From the NCBI GenBank assembly GCA_963575745.1, contig CAUYUJ010017777.1, positions 146,001-210,000 of the forward strand: a stretch of 64,000 nt of DNA. Direction: 5' to 3'. Position 1 is the stretch's first letter. Each line of letters starts with the position of its first letter. The position numbers and the translations under genes were made by a program. The stretch is from Prorocentrum cordatum (taxonomy: Eukaryota; Sar; Dinophyceae; Prorocentrales; Prorocentraceae). Of this stretch, positions 30,791 to 40,755 are shown in pieces. The notes below the pieces were generated by a model, which did not search any database, was not told the origin of the DNA, and saw only the letters and a list, made by a program, of their open reading frames with translations.

Positions 30791-31616
30791 AGGCGTGGGC
30801 ATCGATTTCACTCAGTCAGCGGATTACATCCTACCGATCATGATGGTCAGTTCTGCGAATGTTCTGCGCTCCCTCCCTGGGCCCAACTTGTAGTGCCACC
30901 GCCATGTGCATTGCCATCGGTTCAGGAGACCCACGAATGCCCCAAAAGGCTTCCAAGAGGCGTCATCCTCCTTGCTATGTTCCTCCTGCTCTTGTTCCTC
31001 GCTTCTTTTGCTTATCATCCTCCTCCTCACCCGTTCCCCGAACAGGGTCTCAACGACAGCTTGGGGAATACATGGTCCGCGCACTCTAGCCCAACCTTCG
31101 GCCACATAGGTATCTCCAGAAAAGGCAGGGGGCGGTGGTGATTCGCTGTAGGCGTCTTCGATCTCTTCCATCGTTCAGCAAGTAATACGCCTCCGCACGT
31201 GCGTAGTCACACCGACGACGGCGACGACGACGACGGGCAGCCCACCGCCTCGGTGATGCGCTTGTACTCATCGGGGGAGCTGGCCTTGTGGTCCTTGGAC
31301 ATCCACACCAAGCGCGCCACCTGCGAACGACAGGGTGTTTTGTCATCCGATGCTCCTGTTCCTCCTCCTCCTCCTCCTGTTTGTCTTCCTCCTTGTGTTC
31401 CTCCTCTTCTTCCACAGCATAATCCGTCGACTCCTCTCATAAATCGGTTGTGGAAGTGCTGCGCCTACTCGATGACCTCCTCCATATCCTCCTCGTCCGC
31501 CTGTCCCTCCTCCTCCTCCTCTTCCTCTTCCTCCTCCTCATCGTTTCCCTCGTCTTCCTCGTCTTCGTCCCCGTCGTCTTCCTCCTCCATTGCTTTTTTC
31601 CTAATAACTATTTTTC
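30791..31616. other. Unique-looking DNA grading into CT-rich microsatellite, no gene recognised
   Basis: From 31340 onward TCC/CTC units dominate both the short ORFs and the base composition. Upstream of that I see no conserved coding pattern on either strand. Confidence 0.5.
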
Positions 31617-32060
31617 CCTGTCGCACCCCGAGGTCCGTTTTTAAGGCGGTCCAGGCGTTTCGCCCGATACCTCCTCACCACTTATGATCCTGATGCTTAA
31701 ATCGTGACAGCCGCTTCACACATGGAGGGCGGGTCGTTTTCAAAATGTGGTTTTCGCCTGAGCGCCACGCGCATTCGTTGTAACATGTGTAAGCGTTTCA
31801 CGGATTGAGGGCGGGCCGTTGTTTTTTTCAAAATGTGGATCTCGCCCTGGCGCCGCGCATATTCGTTTTAAACATAAAACAGCATCGTGGACTGAAGGCG
31901 GGTGGTTTTCAAAATTTGGTTCTCGCCTCAGCGCCGCGCACATTCGTTCGACACAAATTCAGAAATTTCACAGATTGAGGGCGGCTCCTTTTCAAAATGC
32001 GGTTCTCGGTTAGCGCCGCGCCCATTCTTTGCAACATTCGCAAGAGTGTCACAAACGACC
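31617..32060 (+). repeat. GTCGCACC core followed by four ~84-bp tandem units
   Basis: CTGTCGCACCCCGAGGTCCG..GGCGTTTCGCC opens the block. Four units then start near 31723, 31807, 31894 and 31975, each with GAGGGCGG..TTTTCAAAATGTGG, TTCTCGCC..AGCGCCGCGC and CATTCGTT. Related single units occur at 38695, 40437, 45790 and 56985. Confidence 0.82.
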
Positions 32061-33090
32061 ATGATCAGCGTACCACACATGGCGTTCTGGAAGGGTTCAC
32101 GGTTATGAGGCGCAACGCTTGCGTAGGTTCGCAATATTCCATTAATGAACTTCTAGCACATTTCAAGACCGCCAATACGCATCATTCAGGTTGATCCGTG
32201 GCGTTGAATCACGGCACTAATGCTTTAATATGCTTCCGGTTTTTCGAACGGTATGGGACTGGAACGCTGTATGGGGCCTTGGAAGGAGGAACTTGGAGGA
32301 AGGCTCGATTCCAACATCGTTGATGGCTTTTGGGTGTTCATTGGTCCCCCTCTGCCTCCTCAGCGGCACGCTGGCCGAACGACCGAGCGAACCAAACACG
32401 TCGAGCAGCAATGATAACAACAATTTGGAAATGGCGGTCGTCCTCCTCCATCATTTGTCCTGTCGCACCTCCAAACGTGTCCGTATGACGAACGTTTCGC
32501 CTGAGACATCCCCATCATGTGCGATCCCACGATTGCAAGGTGCAACGGTTCAACGATGGAACACGGATCGCTTTGAACATGTAGATCTCTCGAAGGCGCC
32601 GCGCACCGTCGTCCTAAAGTGTTGCAGCAACATTCAAGGATTCGTATGGTTGAAGTGCCACGAATGGTGTTCTGGCGCGCTTTAAGATAGCCACGGCGTA
32701 GGAAACACGCTGATCCGCGGCGATGAAATCTCGGAAGGGGCGTTCTGGCGCGATCTAAGATTCTCAAACAAATCTGAAATTTGCCAGCCCATCCCGAACC
32801 CTTTTGAATTAACCATGTGAAGCAGGCGTCGTCCAATATGCTGTCTAACCATGTCGAGGCATTCCAATGTGTTTTGAATTCTGGGAAAGCACAACCATAT
32901 GTTCGTTTGGAAGTATTCGGATGCTTGTTGTTGTTCATGGTGACATCTTGCATAACAAAAAACGCACATCTGCAGGGGCCAACGACGACGGGCCTTGGGA
33001 GGGCGCATTGTTACGTCATTGGCGCGGCTTGGGAGCAACAACAACCACTGCAAATTCCGAAATCCGAACAGGCCGACGCTCAAAAAAACA
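32061..33090. other. Dispersed-repeat fragments, no gene recognised
   Basis: Contains another core copy (32458, CCTGTCGCACCTCC..AACGTTTCGCCTGAGA) and units such as GTTCTGGCGCGA (32660, 32742) that recur at 57150. A 133-codon minus-strand ORF (33083-32682) has no motif I know, and I do not call it. Confidence 0.5.
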
Positions 33091-36000
33091 CCGAAGAAGA
33101 GCTAGAAAGCCGCGCGCGCTCAAGGATCACGGAAAGGAGAGAGGAAGGGGAAGAGAGAGCAAGGGAGAGCGAAGGAAGACGCGCCCCCCCCCCCCCCCCC
33201 CCCCAGCTCCCGCGGGCGAAAGCAAGCAAGAGAGGCGGGGGCCCATGCGTGCGCGCAACCACCTGCGCGACAATCCTCTGGACATCCCCGCGCGCGGGCT
33301 ACTGGGATTCACCCTGTCCAACAACCTAAACAGAAAGGGGGAACTGAATGGGCGACAAAGCCTGGCGGGTGACGCGGGCGCGTCGCCCGCTGCGGGCTCT
33401 TCTCGCTGCGCCACTTTACATCGGAGGCGCGGCCGCTGGGATGGGCTACGGGGAAGGCCCCCCAACTCCTCCTCCAGCGCGCCGCGCTACGCCCTCACGC
33501 TGCACCGCAGGCGCAAACTCATGCTCGAAAATCACCCGGCCCCCGCGCCCCCCCCCCCTGGGGCCCAGGCAGGGCGCGAGGGGGGGCGAGGGGGGCCGGG
33601 GGGGGGGCGCAAACTCAGCGCGGTCGCCCTCGCTGCAGGGCCACGTCTCCGCCTGAGCGCCGCTGGCCGCAGTGGGCCTCCATTCTTCCCCGCCGCGCCC
33701 ACCTCGTCGCCCCCGTCGCTGGCCCCCCAAATAAGCTCCGCGCGCAAGCTGCAGCTGCTGGAGAGGGGGGGGGGGCGGAGCGGAGAGGGGCGGATAGAAG
33801 GGGGGAGGGGGGGGGGGGGGGCATGGCAACGCAATAGAGCGGGGAGGGGGGGGGGAGAAGGAGGAGGGGGGGGGGGGGGGGGCTCGCCTGGACAGGGGGG
33901 CCACCCGTTGCGACAGAGCTGCCGCGAATGCCACCCAAGCTGCCGCCGCCCCCGCTGGTCTGATCGCCTCGCCGCAGAAATCTTAGCGACGAAACCTCTA
34001 AAGCGCGCCGTGTGCGACAGAGCTTCACAGCGAACGCAGCGGCGGGCTTGCCGGGGCGCGCTGCGAACTCTCGACGCGCATCGCACTTGGCCGCGCCTGT
34101 GCCTGCGTCTGTCGAGTCGATGGCAGAGAGAATGCATCTCCTTGGCAAGCGAAACACGGACGCACTGGAATTCTGCGCGCCGAAGCTCATCCACGAACTT
34201 ATGCGTCCACCCGGGCGCCGCGAGCCCTGCTGGGCCCCCGCCCCCCCCCCCCGCCCCCCCCGCGCCGCCCCCCCCCTGCCCCCCCCCCCCCCCCCCAATT
34301 GCTCAGAGCGCGAGCTCGGGCTGCCCGGGCGGGGGCGGGAAGGCGGCGGGGCGGGGCAGGGCGGGCGGGCGAGGCCTGGGACAAGTGGAGAGCGCCCCTG
34401 GGAGGCATCCCTGGGCAAGGGCACAGGCGCGAAGACGGCGCTGCCATCCGCGCGCGCCCCCCTAGCCGCTGCTTCCCCCGACGAGCCCCCCTCGGCGCGC
34501 TGCGCGGGCCAAGTTTTCACGCAGGGCGCAATGGCATGCTCGGCGGGGCCGGCAGCGGCGCTCGCCGCGCATTCAACGCGCAGCTGTGTCTTCACCTGCA
34601 CCTGGCAACGCGAATCGGTTTCTTTGACGCGCGGGCAACGGGCGCAATGGAAGCGCGCGTGGCTGGGCCCGCGCGCGTGCATGAGCGCGCTCGACGCACC
34701 CGCGAACAATGCCTCGTCCTCGTCGATGTCGAAAGTTATTTCGAGGTACCGCCGGCCTTGCTTGGCCCCCATGCCCATGGGCAACGGCGCGCAAACGAGC
34801 GCCCCGCGCTCTCGTTTGATGGGGCCGCAGCGCCCGTTGGGGCCATCGGGCGGCCTCACAGGGCAACGCTGCCCATCTCTCTCTGCGCTTTTTGTTGCGC
34901 GACCTTGTCGTCGTCCGCAGAACTTGCCTCGCCGCGCCCCTGGCCCCGGCAGCCGGCGGGGCCGCCGCCCCCCCTGCAGGGGCAGCGCCTGCGTCATCGG
35001 AGTTATCGTCGCGATCTTGCGAAGCCCCTCATTGCTGCGCCCTTCGGCGCCTCGCCCACTGACGTCGGCGCCCCCCCGATCAGCGGCGCGCGCCCGAGGC
35101 CTAGCGCGCCGGCGCAAACGTTGAAGAGGAGGCCCTTGATAGCGACGAGCTGGGCCCGGAGCCTCTGCGTCTTCGGAGTCGCCAACGCAGGCGCGCTGGG
35201 CGCGCGCGCGCCAGACCTGCAAGCCCCCGTCACAAACTGCCCATCGCCCTCGATGTTGGAGGCGAATCCGCCGCCGCCGCCATCGCGCCCACTGCGCCTG
35301 AAGCGCCGTCGCGACGCGGCCTCGCAAAGGCCCGGGCGCCATCGAGCCGCGCGGCGAGCCGCCCGAGCGCGCCGCGCTCCGCGCCCGGGTGGCGGAGAAG
35401 GGCAGCTGCCCTGTCCAAGCCGCGGGCGTCGCGGCCCGCGCGCGAAGGGGCCCGCGCCCCGCTCGGTCGGCGCCGCGCGACGCCCGCTGCGCTAGACGCC
35501 GCGGGGGCCCGGCCCCGCTCCCCCGCCGCGCCCGGAGGGCGACGCGGGCTCGACCGCCGCGCCCTCCAGGGGCAGACGGAAAGAGCAGAGAGGCGGGAAC
35601 GCAAGTAAGCACGCAGTGCTGGAGAAGCACGCCCCCGGCCGACGCGGGCCCAGCGCCCCGCGAGGCCCCGCGCCGCCCCTGGCCCCCCGCCCGCGGGTGC
35701 AGGCCGCGCGCAAACCTCGATCGACGTTGCAGCCGCGCGCAACGGCGCGCCCGCGCCTGGCTGCGGCTCGAGGAAACGAAATTGGCGCGGGGAACTATCT
35801 CCCCAGAAACAGGACGCGGCGTCGCCGCGAGCTCCCGCGGCCTTCGCGGCCTCCCGCCAGAGCGGCGCGCCGCCTCTGACCCACCTGAAATTTCTTCGGC
35901 GAAGGGCCCCGCTCCTCGTGGGCCAGGATGGGGGAGGCGTTCTTCCGGCGGGTCGGGCGAGAAGCGAACTCCCCGCCGCGCTTCCCACCCCCCCGCCACT

Positions 36001-36420
36001 GGGCTTCATCCGGCTTGCGCTTCCCAGCGCGAGCTGGTAGTTCTGGCCGGCGCCGCTTCCGGCGACCCCCCCCGGGGCTCGCGCGCCCCCCAGAGGCGGG
36101 CGCGGGGGGCGTTGGACTTCTGGCGCCCGAAGCGTTTCAACCGCTCCAGGTCGGGCATCGCACGGCGCATGGCCGCGGCCCCCCCAGCCCTCAGGGGGCG
36201 GCGTGTGACGCGCGCTGGATGGATTCCAACCGCCGCCGCCGCCCGGCCCAAGAGGGCCCCGACTTCCTGGCGGCCACCACTTCCCACCTTCGTCGCAATA
36301 GCCGGACTGGGCGCGCTCGAATTCGCGCCCCGCTCCACGGCGTCTCCATCGTTAACTTGGCCGACGTCCATGGGCCTCTGGCTTTCGAGTCGGCGCCCAG
36401 CATGTTCCCCCCAGACCAAT
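33091..36420. other. Very GC-rich DNA with poly-C/poly-G tracts, no supported gene
   Basis: Long ORFs exist on both strands (up to 794 codons minus, 532 plus) because stop codons are rare at this composition. They overlap each other and are Arg/Ala/Pro/Gly-rich. Homopolymer tracts occur at 33185-33205, 33815, 33870-33885 and 34280-34297. I find no domain that survives inspection. Confidence 0.6.
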
Positions 36421-36899
36421 CCTCGCACTTGATAGAGCGCATCTGGCGGGCATCAGTGATTACCGATTCTGGCACATTGAACCTGGCCCTTTGCAAGTAA
36501 TCGCTCAGCAAATCGCCAGCGTGGGCCACGGTGACCCTGATGGCAGTAGCCCTGCGCGGCAACGACATTGAGCGCGCGCCCCCGCGCTCCTCACATGGCT
36601 CTGCGGGCGCGCGTCGCTGGTCCAGCTTTGTCGCCACGTAGTTGACCTTTCTGGGTTTGTTTCTCGTGGCATCGCAAAGTTAAGTTTCTTTTTTTGCGCG
36701 GTCGAGTACCATGCGCGAACTCTCCGGCGCGCCATTGCGCCATATCCCTCGGGCAAGCCCGTGAGATTGCAACGCGGCTGTCCCTTTAAACAATGCCATT
36801 GAACTAGTGTCAGAGATTATCGTCCAAGCTCGCGGCGCCGGCTTCATCGAGCCCGTTTTCTCCTTTACCGTCGTGTTCTTATATGTTGGTTGTTGACGC
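36421..36899 (-). other. Possible coding remnant, unrecognised
   Basis: The minus strand reads IRVTVAHAGDLLSDYLQRAR then N-V-P-E-S-V-I-T-D-A-R-Q-M-R-S-I-K-C-E-D-W (about 36540-36410). It has the texture of real protein but matches nothing I can name. It may be part of the Gag-like remnant to its right. Confidence 0.3.
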
Positions 36900-37490
36900 T
36901 TTGGTGTTGTCCCTGAGTAGTAACCTCCCGCTCACAATATTTCCAAGCCGCTCTCTTCGTCCGCGGGCAACGCCCCATCCATGATTGCAAATTTGTCGCT
37001 CAAATGTTTCTGAATTGTCCGGTGACCGTGCTTTCGTTGGACAGCGCGTTCATCAACTACCCGTTGAACTCCCTGAACTTGGTGGCGCGACCCGAAAACC
37101 TAATTAAATTGCGAATGGTCTTGTGCTCGCAGACTGGTTTGCTCCCACCTCTTCCGGCCCTCGTGCGCCCAGCTGACTGTTTAACTTCGACGATGTTGGT
37201 AACGTGGTCCGGTGAGTTCGCTTGACGTTGGGGTTGTGCCACAACGTGTTCTGTCAAGTTGACAAACTGTTCCTCGCAATACATGTTGTGGTTGATGGCA
37301 GCGATCAAACGGACATTTGTTATGTAGCTCATCTGTAACCTCGTGAACGCCTTATCGTCGTCAACCGTCCTGGTGGCCAGTGTGGCGCTGCGCTCGAACA
37401 AAAGTCTCATCCCTTTACGATTGGCCTTGAAGGCGGTGACAACACTGCTGGAATCGACGTTCTCATGACAAGCCTTGCACTATTCAGCAA
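36900..37490 (-). pseudogene. Gag-like remnant of another multicopy element
   Basis: Open from about 37480: CKACHENVDSSSVVTAFKAN, MRLLFERSATLATRTVDDDK, then VCEHKTIRNLIRFSGRATKF and R-E-F-N-G, a stop near 37055, and L-M-N-A-L-S. The ECKAIQNLxxFSGDxxKFRxWNxKxxNAL pattern is one I associate with a very abundant Gag-like ORF family in dinoflagellate gene models. Stops inside and just after the match make it a pseudogene. Confidence 0.5.
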
Positions 37491-37800
37491 ACCCGTTCGT
37501 GCTCAGGTTTGGTTGTACCAGGCCTCATGGACATCAAGCAGCTCTACATCGTAACCCGGGTCGTGGCTGCCAGGGTCCACTGGGTCGCTGCGGCGGCTGC
37601 CGCTGCGATCTCTGCAACGGAAGCGCCGGGCGGGCGAACCACGGGCTCTGCTACCCTGAAACTCTGGTAGGAACCTGCTGTTGCAAAAAATCGCACTTGT
37701 TCCAAACAGCTGCGGCCAACAAATAGCATGCACCACTGTAAGTCCTAAAATGCATTGCCCACCCAGTTGCATGGCCACGTTCCATCACATGAATATATTC
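37491..37800. other. Spacer, no gene recognised
   Basis: The minus-strand reading W-Y-N-Q-T-stop just precedes the Gag-like remnant. Otherwise there is mixed sequence with no conserved pattern. Confidence 0.4.
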
Positions 37801-38280
37801 CTGATCCTCCTCTTCCACCACCTCGTGCTCCCGCTCTTCCTCCTCCTCCTCCTCCTCCTCCTCTTCCTCCTGTTCCTGCTCCTGCTCGTCTTCCTCGTCG
37901 TCGTCGTCCTCCCCCCCCCTCATCCTCCTCTTCCTCTTCCTCCTCCTCCTCCTCCTCCTCCTCTTATTCCTCTTCTTCTGCTTCTTCTTCAGATGCGTCT
38001 TTTCTTCTTCTTTTTATTATTATCAGTATCATTATTTTTTATTATTATCATTATCATTATTTATTATTATTATGAGTATTATTATTATTATTATTAGTAG
38101 TATTATTATTATGATTATGATTATGATTATGATTATGATTATGATTATGATTACGATTATGATTATGATTATTATTATTATTATTCCTCTTCCTCCTCCT
38201 CCTCCTCCTCCTTTTCCTTTTCCTTTTCCTCCTCCTCCTCCTCCTCCTCCTCCTCCTTCTATTCTTACCAAGCTACTTCT
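37801..38280 (+). repeat. TCC, ATT and TGATTA microsatellite cluster
   Basis: TCC units (37800-37970), ATT units (38020-38100), ATGATT units (38108-38170), ATT again, then TCC and TTTTCC units (38185-38262). Apparent Ile- or Leu-rich ORFs are artefacts. Confidence 0.9.
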
Positions 38281-38800
38281 ACGACGACGACTACGACGAC
38301 GAAGACGACGGCGACAACGACCACGACGAGGACAGCGACAGCAGCGGCCAAGACACCCCGCCTTGGGCGCACTCGCGGCCGCCATCTTCCCATTCGGGGC
38401 CGCGTCGGGCATGTGAAGGGGGATGAGCGCGGCGCGACAATCACCTTGGGCACGGAAAGGTGGAAGCATTGGACGGGGTCTTCCTCCACCCATCTCCCTT
38501 ATGTATAATTCCTCCTCTGATGTACCGACGGACGTGTCGCAAGGGCAGGCCAGGCGTTTCGCCTGAGATCTTCTCACATTATGGCCGCGACACTTGAAAC
38601 CCCCAGCAGTTACGCAGATGTGCCGGATGGCTTTCCGAAAGGTGGTTCCCCCCGTGGCGCCGCCCACACAATCGTCTCACAATCTAAAAAGTGCGCGGGT
38701 GGAGGGCGGTTGAGGTCCAAAATGGAACGTTCGCCTTGGCGCCGAGTCGGCTCTTCCTCCCCACTTACCCATGTAATTTCACACTTTCTCCTCTCTCAAC
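38281..38800. repeat. ACG-rich stretch and a copy of the GGCGTTTCGCC core repeat
   Basis: ACGACGACG units (38280-38340) are followed by unique DNA, then GTGTCGCAAGGGCAGGCC and AGGCGTTTCGCCTGAGATC (38535-38573), then a 31.7-kb-type unit (GGAGGGCGGTTGAGG.. 38700). The order microsatellite, core, unit is the same as at 31.6 and 40.26 kb. Confidence 0.7.
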
Positions 38801-39992
38801 ACCATCCTGCTCCTCCTCTCTCCTCCTCCTCCTCCTCCTCCTCCTCCTCCTCCTCCTCCTCCTCCTCCTCCTCCTCCTCCTCCTCGTTCTCACTCCTCCC
38901 TGTTCATCATTCCTCTCGTCGCTCTCCATTGTTTGGAAAACCCCGTGTGAGAAGTTGGCCGCCTTCCTCTCCTCCTTCACCTCCCCCTCCTCCTCCTCCT
39001 CCTCCTCCTCCTGCTCCTGCTCCTCCTCCTCCCTCCTTCCCCCTCCCCCTCTGTTTTGCCCGTGTCTTCCTCGCCCTCGCCCCCGTCCACCTATTCTTCC
39101 TAGTCGTCCCTCTCCGCCTGGCCGTCCTCATTATCATCCTGGCCCTTTTCCTTATGCCGTTTGGTCTCGTCACCCTGCTCCTCTTCCCCCCCCCTTCCCC
39201 ACCAGGAGTAGAAACAAGAGCACGGGAACCGACGGCGAATGTGGAGGGAAGAGGAAGCCTCCCTCATGTCCCCTCCTTTCCCTCCCTTTCCTCCATCCGT
39301 CACATACCTCCTGATTCCCCTCATCTCGTCATCCTCATTCCAATCATCGCCACTATCATCAGCATAAGCGTCACCGTTATCACCGCCGCCGTCATGAACA
39401 TCGCCACCGTCACTGTCGAACGAATGAATAACGCCACCACAACCACTACCACCATCATCGTCAGCACCATGGTCGTCGTCATCGTCATCATCATCGTCAT
39501 CATCATCATCATCATCATCCTCATCATCACCGTCATCCTCTCACTCCTCTCATCATCAGAGCAGTTATCATCATCATCATCGTCGCCATCATCACCACCA
39601 TCATTATCATCAAACTTAGTAGCATCATCATAATCATATTCTTTTTCATCTGCTTAATCGTCATCAGCATCTTCAGCATCGACATCAACAGCATCATCAC
39701 CACCATCCCCATGATCATTATCATCACCACCACCATCAACACCGTCGTGATCAGCATCAGCATATCATCAGCAGACTCATTCCCATAGTCATCAGCATCA
39801 ACACAATCGTCTGCATCGGCATCGAAATCGCCACCACTATCACAATCAGCATCATCATCATTATACCGCACGTATCAACATCAACATCAACACCATCATC
39901 GTCGTCGTCACCATCACGGCCACCAACACGATTGTCATCGTTACCGTCGTCGTCATCTTCGCCACCGTCAGCATCATCCGCATCGCATTTGC

Positions 39993-40087
<95 letters not shown>

Positions 40088-40250
40088 CCAGCGTAGTCAT
40101 CATCCTCATCGTCATCACCACCATCAACATTATCATCCCCGACCCCCTGATCATCCCTTCGTCGGTCCTCCCCCTTTTCGTCCTCCGCCTCTTCTCCCGC
40201 CCCCCCTCCATCCTTCATTCCCTCCTGCCCTTCCTTCCCCTCCATCCCCG
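38801..40250 (+). repeat. TCC and ATC microsatellites
   Basis: TCC arrays lie at 38820-38890 and 38985-39045, and ATC/CAT arrays at 39330-39620 and 39680-40130, the latter nearly pure around 39990-40085. Asp-, His- or Met-rich ORFs here are artefacts. Confidence 0.9.
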
Positions 40251-40257
40251 CTCCTCC

Positions 40258-40480
40258 CTGTCGCACCCCAAAGTGCGTCGGGAGGGCGGACCGGGCGTTT
40301 CGCTTGAGATTTCCCCGCCGTCTATGATCCTGAAACAGGAAATTTTCAACAAAACTTCATGGGCACAGGGCTGGCGTTTTTTCTTGCCGCGGCGTCGCGC
40401 ACATTTTTTTTGAACAATTTCTGAAATTGCAAAAATGGAGGGCGGCCCGTTTTCAAAATGTGGTTCTCGCTGTGGATGCA
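40258..40480 (+). repeat. Third core copy with attached unit
   Basis: CCTGTCGCACCCCAAAGTGC, GGGCGTTTCGCTTGAGAT, then TCTATGATCCTGA, and at 40437 GAGGGCGGCCCGTTTTCAAA. It closely parallels 31617-31760, including the ATGATCCTGA box. Confidence 0.8.
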
Positions 40481-40486
40481 GGCGAA

Positions 40487-40672
40487 CGAAGAGTCGAACC
40501 TACTGAAATGTCCGTTGGTAGAGGACGATTGGACAGAAAGGCAATAACCCTTCGCCCACGCGCCGTGGGCGAGCGACGCGAATCCTGTCGAATGGGACTG
40601 TCTAGCGTCCAGTATCCAATACGTGAGCCGAAACGGTGGCAAGATAAATGTATGCAAAGGTGATCTGAGCGG
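40487..40672 (+). repeat. ~185-bp dispersed repeat, copy 1 (other copy 56731-56918)
   Basis: Shares AGAGTCGAACCTA, AGAGGACGATTGGACAGAAA, GGGCGAGCG..GCGCGAATCCTGTC, GGACTG and a CCAGTATCCAATAC-like segment with the second copy. On the minus strand GGTTCGACTCT fits a Pol III B-box, so a SINE origin is possible. I see no clear A-box. Confidence 0.75.
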
Positions 40673-40676
40673 ACTT

Positions 40677-40679
<3 letters not shown>

Positions 40680-40713
<34 letters not shown>

Positions 40714-40755
40714 GCACGCGCGCACGCACGCACGCACGCACGCGCACACACACCG
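40680..40755 (+). repeat. CA/CG dinucleotide microsatellite
   Basis: (CA)n followed by ACGCACGCACGC units, then CA again. Confidence 0.95.

Noticed and set aside
31340-31660. Acidic, Glu-rich minus-strand ORF
   Set aside because: Derived from TCC/CTC microsatellite on the opposite strand.
34690-34790. Reading YLEITFDIDEDE, reminiscent of the Hsp70 substrate-domain motif
   Set aside because: Only eight residues match, the preceding Pro-Gly-Val-Pro is absent and the rest of the frame does not resemble Hsp70.
32867-35999. Plus-strand 532-codon and minus-strand 794-codon ORFs
   Set aside because: Overlapping ORFs on both strands in very GC-rich DNA crossing homopolymer tracts; Arg/Ala/Gly/Pro composition only.
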